Below are positions 27,201-39,200 of a stretch of DNA of 64,000 bases, in pieces. Location of the stretch: positions 1,405,959 through 1,469,958 of the forward strand of contig JAYGXS010000004.1 of NCBI GenBank assembly GCA_036362985.1. Direction: 5' to 3'. The stretch is from Ligula intestinalis. Taxonomy: Eukaryota; Platyhelminthes; Cestoda; Diphyllobothriidea; Diphyllobothriidae. Position 1 is the first letter of the stretch; each line of letters begins with the position of its first letter. The notes below the pieces were generated by a model, which made no database searches, was not told where the DNA came from, and saw only the letters and a list, made by a program, of their open reading frames with translations. A program made the translations under genes and the position numbers.

Positions 27201-30200
27201 TGAGGCCTCAACTTATTTGCAGATCCGATTTCTTTACTGGTGTCTTTACAAAAACGTATTGCTGAAACGTGTTAGATACAAATTCCCGCTGAACACAGAG
27301 GCAGCGAGACTCGAAATGCTCCAACACGGCAGGAGAATGATCCGTTTGTTCATGCAAAATTGCCACCCGAGGATACGCAAATACCACCACATAAATGCGA
27401 ATAAAAGTATTGTCTCAGCGATCGAGCCGTCTTCTTCTCAATTAAGACCTGTGACTCGCATGCTCGCTTGTATTGGTAACAAGAATTATGCCGGATGAGC
27501 ATTGAAGCGAAGCGAAAAAAGGGGAAAAGCCTACAAAAGTTGAAAAATAGGAATAATTGTTCAAATGAACTAATGTTTGACAACAAAAAATCATGCCATA
27601 AAATTAATTTTACGTAACTAACTAACCTTAGACAAACTAAACTAGAAAAGAGTTCCGTTGATGGTCAATACGATAGGTGGATGGGCTGCATCGGCCTGGG
27701 AAACAGCCGATGTTGAAGTAATAAAACAGAAGATGCCTACTTATGCTACATAAGTAGACACCTATGCGAGTTGAGCCTTCTGATCACTAAAAGTCACTGT
27801 TAGCAATAACACTAACCAAGGACTATCTGGAAAAAAGTCCAACGCCACAGAATCGAGAGGGGGTCCTTTTTCACGCATCTTACCGTAAAAATTGAAAGCT
27901 TCGGATTTAAATTAATCACTATTGCCAGACTGTTTAATGACTTAATTGTTTTTTTTCATTTTTAGCAACTATATCCTGCGGAAGTCTTCAGGGATTGACG
28001 AAATTGGCCTTCCTGTCTGGCATCTCACACTCTGTCTGCTGTTGGCATGGATTCTTTGTTGCCTAGTGCTGATCAAGGGCGTTAAGTCCCTAGGAAAGGT
28101 ATGCTATCTGCTCATGTCATCGGACTAGACAGATCATTTCATTTCTGTGTGGAAGGACCGTTTTCGTTAGAATACTTCTCCGTCAGTGGTCCTTCCAGCC
28201 GTGAGACTGATCCATCATGAATCGTTTAGTTCTTCTAGTTTAAGTTCAGTTTTAAGTTTACTTATTTGGTTTACATGATCTTAGTTTAGATAGATGAGTT
28301 TAATTTTTTCAATTAGTGATATGCGGTTGCTCTTCGGCTTAAAACGGGGAAACGCCTATCTTTCACGGATTTGCCTTAATCTCGAAAATGCGCCGTTATG
28401 CAATCTGCATAGTTTTTGTTCCCTAATGGTTGCCCTTCTCATTTTCATTACGGCACACCAATGATTAGATTATGTAACTAATTATTTCTACTGTTTTCTA
28501 CTTTTTTTACGCACTTCTTTTTAATTACGTCTTCTTGCCCCCCAGGCATGTAACCCCCAGCACCACCGTTCCCCTAGTGCACACGCGTGGGTATTTTCTT
28601 ACATTTAGTATCCAGCAGAGACAGGCAAAGTAGTATAGCTATTTCGGGCTGTTGGCCTTCATCAGCTACGTCCAGCCAACTCTACTGTAGCCGCTGAAAT
28701 TGCCGCCACAAGCTGCCGTGTACAAGCAAATACTATATACTCCCGATCAACAGCCGGCAAGACATCGAACTCGATTGCTCAATGGTTAGGACGTCTCCCC
28801 CTGACCGGCGAGGCGCGAGTTCGAAACTTGGGTGTGGCGCTGCCGGATACTAAAACATAAAAAGATGCGTTAGTGACACTATGCTAGTAACATATCAATT
28901 ATTTGTAGCTTTACGAAACACAATCGGTTGGACCGAGTCGCAAAAGCATCAAACCAGGATGGGCACGTCCTGAAAGGTAGATCGGTGTTCAAGCAAATAC
29001 TGTTTTCTTACTTTTTTGGTGTGCAGGCTGAATCCTTGCCAATTTTTCAGTGTCTATTAAGTGTTTGTAGTTGGGCAAAAACGGTTATCCCCGCGAATTC
29101 CTACGTTGATGTGAAAGAAAAAATGAGTAAAAGAAAAAGGGCCTCAGGTAGTAGCAATCAGATAACCAAGCCATATAGTTGGCGAAGCCTTCTCTACATC
29201 AAAAAAAATCTGAAATAGTTGACAGACACTCGCAAATCAATGACGATATTACGCACCCAATTGGTACCCCCTAAAGAAAGGGTCAGAAGGAGAAAGGGCG
29301 TTCACCGGGAGAAGTTTATTTGTGATCCGAAATTTCGGATAGCTATCTTGTCTATACATCTTCACAGAATGAATACTCTGGCTCTCGTTATATGTCGCTC
29401 CTTTCGTCCGTTGGCGTAGTCAGCCAATTCAATTTGAGCCGCTCTGCATAGTTCGGGTCTAGAGGTGGTAACCAGCCCACAATTTAGACGGCGTCAAAAT
29501 TGAAGACGTGCCTTATCTCTGCAGATTGAATTGTCACCTCCGACTTTGGGTCCAGCCTTCTTACCGCCAGCTGATGCTCAGACCTCTCAATGCACAGCAG
29601 GGCGCGGAGGATGGTTATCGGGTGGCTGATGCGGTGAGCATTTACCACCCAGAGACGCGAGCTATGCTGAGCGGCTCAAACTGGATTGGCTGACTACACC
29701 TGCAGACGAAAGGAACGGCCTATAAGGAGAGCCAAGAGCCAGAGTATTCACCTGCGCCGAAAGATTTGGAAGTAAAGATCTCTACGTCTCTCAAGCCCTT
29801 GCTGCACTGCGCAAAAGTAGCCAAGTCTGCGATGTCCGTCCTGTATCTTGTCAAAAGGGCTTTCTGTGCCTTCGTTAAAAGCTGCTTTGCTAAGGTCTTT
29901 GGAATATTTGTGCGGCCAAAGTTGGAGTTTGCAATCCAAGCATGGAAACACTGGACCGCGAAAGACCTAAATTCTCTCGAGAAGGTCCAAAGGCGCGCGA
30001 CCAAACTGGTTACCGGTCAGAGCTTTTTACCCTACGAAAGACGTTTAGTTTATCTCGATCTTTTTCCATTAAGTTACAGACAGCTACGTGGCGATCTGAT
30101 ACAAGCATTTCGTATGATGCGTGGGCAGGACTGTTTTCTTCTACCTGGCGACTTCTTCGAGTTAGCAACAACGACGGACTTAAGAGGGCATCTCTTCAAA

Positions 30201-33200
30201 CTACGCATAACAGGGGTCAGACTAGACACACGCAAGTTCTTCTTTGGTAATAGAGTAGTTGAAGCTTGGAATGCTCTCCCCGAGGATATTGTTATGTCCT
30301 CATCTGTGGATGCATTCAAGAGAAATTTGGATTTGCATACACGAAATGCCCACTGAAATTAGACCGGTCGAGACTGAAATTATATATAAACATATTACTG
30401 ACTGATTTTCAGTAATATTTTAGTTAAGAATAACAAAAATAGCGAGCGTTGAGTCCACCAAACGTGATCCGAGGCTACGCGGATTTGTAAAACTTTTTCC
30501 GATTCAGGCATGGAATGCTCTGCCCACGGACATTGTCATGTCACCATCTGAGTACATGTTTACGATCAAGTCAGACCCATCTGGCGACATGTTTAAGACA
30601 CGATTAAGTTCGATCAAATAGCCACTGAGCTTCCGAAAATAAACTGTCAGTTCCTCTATTGGCAAACTGCCAGTTGGCGAATAATCACATTATAAGAACA
30701 TACTACTAGCTACTTTTCAGTAATATAGTCGTTTAGAAAACTACCTATACCATTTTTCTGTCAATTAGTAGGCAGACTAGTTAACCAACAAGGGTGCACG
30801 ATGGGCGCATCGCCGACACTCGATCAGGTTTGCGCGACCTCCGCATACTTCTCTTCATGGGACCCTTGGTATTATGGCGAAAACCGCGATGGACCCTCCT
30901 TGACATGCTTTAAGCACTTAGCACAGGCCATCCGCTTCGAATATACCCTGCACCCCCCCTCTACCCCCACCCCGGGCGACAGTTTTTCGCCTTCAATCTC
31001 TCAAATGGCATTCAAACCCCTAGACTTCTGAACAATGCCTAAGGATTTTTTTCACTATTGGTCCTCCCTTACCTGAATTCAAATTACTGGCAACGCCACT
31101 GTTCTGAAAAGTTCTGCAGCTCAAATGCATTAAAAAACTGTCCTGTACCAATAGGGAGTTAAAAGGTATTTACCTATATTTTCCTCAATAAAACCTGACC
31201 TGACCTGACCCTCTGAAGATGTAAAGACAAAATAAATATCAGAAACGAAATTTAACAAATAAGCCTCCCCCGAAAAGGACAAGGGAGACCAGAATGGCCC
31301 TTTCTGGCTTTTTAGACATTATCAGTCTACCATACTCTTAAGGGTTGGGTCCTCGAGGTTCGCACTCGCAACCCCTAGTCATTGAGTTAAATACTCTACT
31401 TTTGTACCACAAGCTAGTTGCTTTGTCGGTTGCGATTGTGTAGATGAACTTTTTTGTCATTTCTCCTTTATAAATGCATTTACTAGCCTATTTGTTACCA
31501 ATAGGGAGCGCATAGGCATTTTCCAATACTTCCCTTTATAAACATGACCTGACCTGATAACCGGGCCGCGTTATTTTCTGGTAACCAACCAATACTACTA
31601 GCAACTTCACTACGACTGCTTTTCACCCAATAAAGGAATCACCTTAAGTTTTTTGCTGCTTTCTCCCGCCAGGCGTCCTACTTCACGGCGATTTTCCCCT
31701 ACATTATGCTGACCATTCTGCTGATCCGAGTCGCCCTGTTGCCCGGCGCATTGGAGGGTGTAAAATACTACCTGACACCAAATTTTTCGAAACTCCGGGA
31801 TGCCACCGCCTGGACGGACGCAGCCACTCAACTCTTCTTTTCCCTCGGTTGCTGTAACGGTGCTCTGCTAACTCTCTCCAGTTATAACAAATTCAACAAC
31901 AATTGCTGCCGGTGAGTCTGGCTGGGGGGACTACGGCTTTCTGCAACAAGAACCTCGCAGTCGAATTACTGTCGTGGCTTCCATGAGCAGATTCTGGGAT
32001 TCTTAAGCCAGAGGCCTCATTCGAGCGTCCAAATTCCGTCGAAGAATGAATCGAAAATGCCTTGTGTTATTTCAAAATGCATGTACTGTGGTTAAGACTC
32101 CCGCATGTGGAGCCCGCAAATACAGGCGCACGGTGTCCATTGACGGTCGTTTCTAGTTTATTAGTTGTCATCGGCTAGCCATACCCGACCGAAACCGGCG
32201 TGGCAACGAGCCCGTGGCCCAATGTTTAGAGCTTTGAACTTCTAACCAACAAGTTTGCGGGTTCGTGCCTCGGGTGACGCGACACCGGACGTTGAGTATG
32301 GCTGGCTGATGAAGGCTACTAAGCTGGAAATGGTCATTTCGGTATGTCTTGTTTTTGCTAATACAAGCGAACATGCGAGCCTAGGAAGTTATTGAGAAGG
32401 AGATTCGATCGCTGGGACAAGATGCTTATTCGCCTGACGTTTCGAAATCTGTCGCGGATTCATCATCAGAGACATACTCACAGAACAGTGGCAGAAGCAG
32501 TTTTTGTATGCAAAGGGTTCTGCGTAAATTTTAAACGCACAGAAAAAATTGATGAAGACCGTTTTTTGCTAATTCTTTGTGTCAACAATAACCATCTGGC
32601 CTTGTGGTGTTGGCATAAGATGATGTGGTGGCCTGTGTGTTCCTCGAGCGGCGGTTTGCTTCGACTAAATTTAGTCTCAGCCAAAGCAAACCGCCGCTCG
32701 GGGAACACACAGGCAACCACGTCATCTTATGCAAACACCACAAGGCCAGATGGTCATTGCTGACACAACGAATCAGCACTCAAAGGCATTTATCGATTTT
32801 TTTTGTGCGTTTAAATTTTACGGCAGAACCCTTTGCACACATAAACTGCTTCTGCCACTGTTTTGTGAGTATGTCTCTGATGATGAATCCACGACAAATT
32901 TCGAAACGTCAGGCGAATAAACATCTTGTCCCAGCGATCGAGTCCTCTTCTACTTCTCAATCTTATTTTTGTCAGTAATATCAGTTTGTCTTTAGGTATT
33001 TACTGTAAGGTAGGCATCCCAAAATAAATATAAGTTTGCTCAAGCACATATATTGTGTTCGAATTTAAATCCTCGATCGGTTTGCGGTAAACCCCTATCC
33101 CATTACACCTTGAGACCCAATCTGAAGCCCATAAATGCAGTCGCATAGCGACCGTAGGTATGCACTGAAAGTTGTACCGACGGTGAATGTGATGATCCTT

Positions 33201-36200
33201 TCCAGTTTTATTAGTCGTCATCTGTCAACCATATTCAGCCGCAGATTTTAATTGTTGGAAATTCAAATCCGGGATCTCTGGTGATTCAGTCAGAAGGAAC
33301 AGTGGCTCATTGTGTTCCCAAACGTTTCTTATGTACTTTCTGGCACAAAATAGGGTTTTTAAATACTCGCTTTTTGGTTTTCTTCGAAGTTAATTTGTTA
33401 GCTTGCCGTCAGGTTCAGTTTTGTTGATGGTGCGTAGATTCTTTTAAAAAACACTGCACTCATTCTCTTTTAGGGATGCAATTTTAGTGACATGCATCAA
33501 CTGTGCTACCTCCATCTACGCCGGCTTCGTGGTCTTCGCCACTCTTGGCTTCATGGCCCAGTCACGAGGCGTCGAGATCAAAGATGTCGCTACCTCAGGT
33601 AGACCACTTTCTTTGTGCTGATAATTGAAATTTTCGCGAGCAATCCAGCCATTCAGACGTCTGTCATAGAAGTGCCTGTCATCGTTATCTAAGTAATGAA
33701 GTAGAAGCGTACAGTAGATTCCCTTTCTCATGAAATGTCACCCGGAATTCTGAAATGCGATTCGAACATATTATTTACGTATTGTTGTAACAAATACGAT
33801 CGAACAGCCTATTCATTATATATTTTGGTCACTTCAGGATGCCAGCTTTTTAACGGGCCTCCTTCTGACCGCTATCAAACAGTATATACTATATAAAGTA
33901 GCTACTTAATTAGTATGCATTTTTATAATTGATTATGACTGCCTTTATAAATTCAAATATATTCCATAGAAAACGTGTATAAAAAATTATTTCTTATACA
34001 CATTTGGTAGCGAATTATGCTCTGTTTAACTTTTATATTTAAAGAAAGGGTATCTTTCGGTTTTAAAATGTTTTCTAAGTATGACCTTTTTCACGATCGT
34101 GAGATGGTCATTCCTTATACAGCTCATCCGTCAATTTATTCATGCTGCCTATAATGCATACAGCATATCCCACATCTGCTGCAATATTTTATGAGAACTC
34201 CGTGAGATCTTCCTCAAACCGTAGGCAAAAAATTACCTTTCCTTAAACAGGATGTACACATCGCGCGGTTTTTAAACCTTGAATTCAAGTGTAGCAGCCA
34301 GTAGGTTTCAAAATTATTGGACAATTTAGAAACTTTTTTAAAACGGGAAAAATTCCCTTTCTTTAAGTATAAAATTTAAAAAAGACGTAATTTTCTAGCA
34401 ATGCAAGAACAAATATTTTCGTGCATGCTTTCTACAACGTATATAGTTAAATTTATAGGGGCAGTGAAAATCAATGAGTTAAACGCATATTACTTAAGTA
34501 GCCATATATTTACCGTTGGAGCTGTTTTGGCATATAGCTGGTTCAGTTTACAATCGCATAAAGTTATATGCTGCTAATTTTTGTGCATTTTTAACCTGGT
34601 TAAATCCTGCCTGAGTGAGAGAACAGAGATATGAGTACCCCCTCCTCAAATTGCTTTTTATCCTGTTTAAAGGAGCGGCTATGGATATACAAAACTTCTT
34701 CATTTCATGTATATTCGAGTACCATGGTTTCTCACCGAAATGATGGAACCTTAGTAGGGGTTCACGTATCCATGTCCGACTTGCTTAAACTAGCTGTAAT
34801 TATCAAGTCAAGCAAGATGCAGTTGACCTATAGACTAAGACAAAACGAGAAGAGCATAAATCAGCGAGACGTGACACGTTTGACGATTATTTTGGGTATG
34901 GATCTACACACGGTTCCTGCAGTCAGGAATTTTCGCCAGCTGCTAGCACTCTCTGACTTTAGGGTCTCCCGGTAGCGTTTTTACCTTAGTCTGCTGGACT
35001 CGAGACGTCATGGTAACGTGTTGGAAATGGCTCACTGTGGGCGCGGATACATACTACTAGGAGTGACAGCTAACACTAAATCAATATCCGCGATTGGACG
35101 CCAATCCTGACAACTGAGTAACATTCACAGGTACTCTTGGTGACGTTTCACGGGCCTTGGCCTTTGCAAGGCATCGGAGAGTTTTGGCTGGGCTGGATGA
35201 CCACAGCCGTCCAAGATGCAACTTGTCGCGACGAGCTCGCCAGCACTATGCTTGATGACGCGGACAAGACCGACGAAACCCGGCCTTCCGGTGACCCTAC
35301 TTGATGATGATAGTTCGAACATCGGCTCCGATGGTGTGTACTGTTATAACCTTGTGTGTTCCTGCGTCAACACTGGTTATGCCTCTCCATTTGCGTGTTA
35401 GGAAGAGAAGGCAGAACAAGATAGCAAATAGTACTGAACTGTACCTAGTTCTGATTGTAGATCAGCGTTGTCTTCTGTCGTCGGTAGCGCGTCTTGGCCA
35501 ACAGCAAGGTGGGTGTCACTAGCAGCAGAAGGTTCTGTCGTCGGTCTCGGCTAAAAGAGTCTCGTGTCTCTTAGCAGCAGAATGCCCTTCTGCTCGCAAC
35601 CTCGCTATTTAAGGACCAGTAGTCATTTTTCCCCATTGGCTTTCCACCAGTTGCTCCAAATCGTATCCTCAGGTGACGCTTGGCGATCACGCTTTGCCCC
35701 TGGCCAGACATGACCTCTCGGATGGCAGACTCCGGCCAGTGTTTGTCCCTGCGTGCTTACGTGTTTGACTTTCAAGGTCGGTCTCTTTGCCCGCTCTGCA
35801 TGCATCGGTGGCCCGTCCAATTCCTTTGTTCTGGTGCCCTCAGGACAGCCCAAGTTATGACTCGCGTGTTGGGCTCTCCTAACATCCACCATATGCCCAA
35901 GAGCCGGGACGATGACTAAAGACAGACGAAATTTAAGTGTAATAGGCGCGCGACTGTCTACCTCACTCTAAACCCTTTCCTGTTTGAACCGGTGACAAGA
36001 CGTAGTCAAGATGACCGAATAGCATCGGGCATAGGCCGCTTTTTCCAATGCAGGCCAAAACGCTGTCTAACTGAGTGTTAAGTTACAGAGGATATTTTTA
36101 GGTACTACCACACTGTCTGTTCTCACTCACCTTCATTTTATGTCAAGATGAGCTCAAGGAAACAAAGGCTGATACTGCTACTACTGCTATCCCCACTACT

Positions 36201-39200
36201 CCTGACTAGCGATGTAACTGAGTGTTAGTAATACAGGCACTATTTCTGAAGTTAGTATTTATTAGACGTGACGCTCATTGAAGTCAACGCTGCGGCTCAC
36301 ATCTCCTCGATCACAACAAGGAGGGTGGATCTGAGTCTATGCTATTCCGAGAAAGTACATGTTTGATACCCGAAGCACATCAAGTCATGCCTTGGTTTCC
36401 GCCCTCTCACCTCTGTCCATCAAAAGCTTCTCACTTTGTACTAAGTTTGGGCTGGGCTACTGCTGCTAGAGACAATATGTCACTACTACGAGTGCTCATT
36501 CTAGTAATCGGACTTACTAAGACGAGCGGATAGTTTATTCTAGTAATCTGTTCCCATAATTGTATCAATAGCTGGCTTTCACCTTATTTTCGCAACAGGC
36601 ATAACAGATGGGAATATCAGAAGAAAGGAGAGCGTTCACCGGGTGAGGTGTGCCTGTTCTACCAATCATATTTGAGTGACTGTGTGTGTCCCTCGCCGTG
36701 TCTTCAGCCCCCTCGTCTGTCTGTCTTCTGTCTGTCGTCGTGGCACCTACGTTGGTGTCAGCTCCCTGTGTATTCGTTCCGTGGGCCTCTATGGCGCACT
36801 GACTGGTGCTTGGCATTAGCACGTTGGCCGCGGTGTTGGTTGTCAGCGTGTTCATCTCGCATGCGTTGGTGTCGGCCACCTGTATGTTTGTATAATCGCC
36901 TCCTGTGGTTTTCTGACTTGTTCCTGACCACAGTTGTTCCATGCCACGTCCGTCCCTGGACAAGAAGTTCCTTAAAACAACATAAAGGACCGGTAAATTT
37001 ATGTGGTGGTTGGCTGAACAGTCGGTCGACATCCAGCCCCTTTTCATCTGCCTTTATGTGCTATCATTACCTTGGCCCACAATTTCGACCGCGCCAAAGT
37101 TGAAGTCGTGCCCTGTCTCTGCAGCATGGGTTGCTCCCTCTGACTTTGGGTCCGACTTCCTTACGGCCAGCTCATGAATTCGCATCTGTAGTTGTCAGTC
37201 GGTTTCTCCAACATAATTGCATGTTCCACAGCTGCACTGAAGTCGATAGATGACGCCGGAATTTTCCTTTTTAGGTATAGGGTCTTTCGGCCACATTACT
37301 TGTCGGATGGAGCAGGTAGGCTTGTGAGCCACCCCTATTCGAAGAGGCGCGCGAGATCTAGCCACAACTTCGGATACCCCCCTCATATACGGGATACTCC
37401 GCCACGTTTTTGATAGGCAAGGTTACTCTTTTCGCGGTTTGGGTGGCATTCAAGCCCATTCAACAAACGCTCGTGGAAAGCCGTTTGCTCTGAAAAGTTC
37501 CTGGAGGAGCTTCGTCTCGTCCCGTTTGGCAGCTGGCGTGCTGTAGTGGGTTTCTACCCCTCGGTATAGCGTGCGCGGGAATATGACCTTACGTACGTCC
37601 TAAAATTCATCTGGGCTGATTTGTAAGACACCCGGGTGAACGTTCATCTCCAGTAGGTAAGGACGACTGTCAACAATGATAGTTTCACCATCGATTTCCG
37701 TTATTTTCACCATATGCCCAAGAGCGGGGATGGTGACTGTAGACAGAGACTAGGTTTAAGTGAAATAGACGCGCAAATGTCTACCTCACTCTAAATCCTT
37801 ACGCGCTTGAACCGGTGAGCAGACAAAATCAATATATCCTAGCGTAGGCCGCTTTCTCCAGTGCAAGCCAAAACACCGTCTAGCCTAGTGTTAAGTGACA
37901 GTAGACTGAAAGTTACGATCAAATAAACATTCCCGATTTACTTACATGTCTGATGGGGTGGGAATCTTTTGCCGTCTTGACAACCCAGTAACTAACACAA
38001 AAGCTTTAGGTGAGGCTTTACCGGCCCTCGCCTTTGGGGGGTTACAACCCTTCAAAGTGCAAATTGATACGATGGGCACGTCAACATTGTGCTTTATAAC
38101 GCGAAAAAGACCTAGGAAACTTCAACCCTTACGAAGCACTTTTGGTTGCATTTATCTTTCTTTCGGCGTCTCCTGTAACCTGGCTGCACTGACTGACCAA
38201 TAACCGCACGTACGTATTTATTCCTCTCACATTCTGCGACTCTGTATGCTGTTCTTATCGCAGCTGGGTAGTGTCTGAAACTAGAAGGCCCTGTGATTTG
38301 CTTCGGCCTATCACAGATATCCAAACCAACAAATAAACTTCAATTTTGACGAAGAAGTACCCTAAAGGAATACTCGAACGCGAACAGTTCTGCGCTTTCG
38401 TCTCACCATCACATCGCCCCATTTTACTCTTTCTTTATTTTGAGCTGGGTACATTTTGCTATTGACTGTCGTCTATCTTCATTTATTTCTGCCCTGGGAT
38501 TGGTTTCAGCCTCGTAGTGGTTGGGATCTGCCTACCTAATTGCTGCGATTGGGGTCGTACGTGGTTTCGAGAGAGTATCCAGTAAAGGCGGTTGGCTGTT
38601 TTTCTATCCCCTAGGGACTGTTGAATGATAAAGCCCGATAACTGCCGCAGCGAGTAGCCGATGAAAAGTTTTTCCTGTTGGAGCACACGCTTGCTAAAGT
38701 TCTGCCCTGGGACGTGGGTGTTTATCGAGGAGTTGATAAGCGGAGGCAGACCGTTAATGGAAAGACCAGTGAGGCGGTCGAAAAGAAAGGAATGGCGACA
38801 TTCAAACAGAAGGTCAAATTCGGCATGAAGGTCGGAAGCATGGATGACGCGGGGAACATCGGCGATAATAAAAATTCAGGAAAAGGACCTTCGAAGTCCA
38901 TTGTCTAGGTTGAGGGACCGGCTACCAAAAGTTGGGATGGGGGAGCAGTTTGAAGCCTATAGGTGAAGACCAGGACTGAGAGATTGACGGTCAGTTGAAC
39001 TTGGAGGGACAACTGATAGCTAAGGTCTGGTCTCCACAAAAAACGTCTGCGACTGACGCAATCACAGACATAAAAAGTGCGATTAGAGCTGGAGACACCA
39101 GGCAGATTGACGGCGTTCACCTTCGCGTGGACTGGCTTAACCCGCTTGCTCGGCTTGGAGACGAAGGAGCAGGGAGAGATGTAATGACGTGCTCTGGCAC

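Larger units (their letters stand above)
32391..32961. repeat. 571-bp imperfect palindrome of Penelope-derived sequence
   Basis: The arms run from ATTGAGAAGG at 32391 to CTTCTCAAT at 32961 and are inverted copies of each other. They meet at ACTAAATTTAGT (32664-32675), flanked by CGAGCGGCGGTTTGCT and its complement. Each arm holds a hammerhead-like core and Penelope-tail words also found at 5708-5820. Lies in the intron between the TM6 and TM7 exons of the SLC6 gene. Confidence 0.9.

Noticed and set aside
26986..27498. 170-codon open frame in an SLC6 intron
   Set aside because: Partly shared with a non-coding repeat at 21850-21995, no domain, and its end resembles Penelope tail sequence (ATTGTCTCAGCGATCGAG).
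36648..37103. 151-codon plus-strand frame
   Set aside because: Antisense of the Penelope endonuclease end and its repetitive tail.
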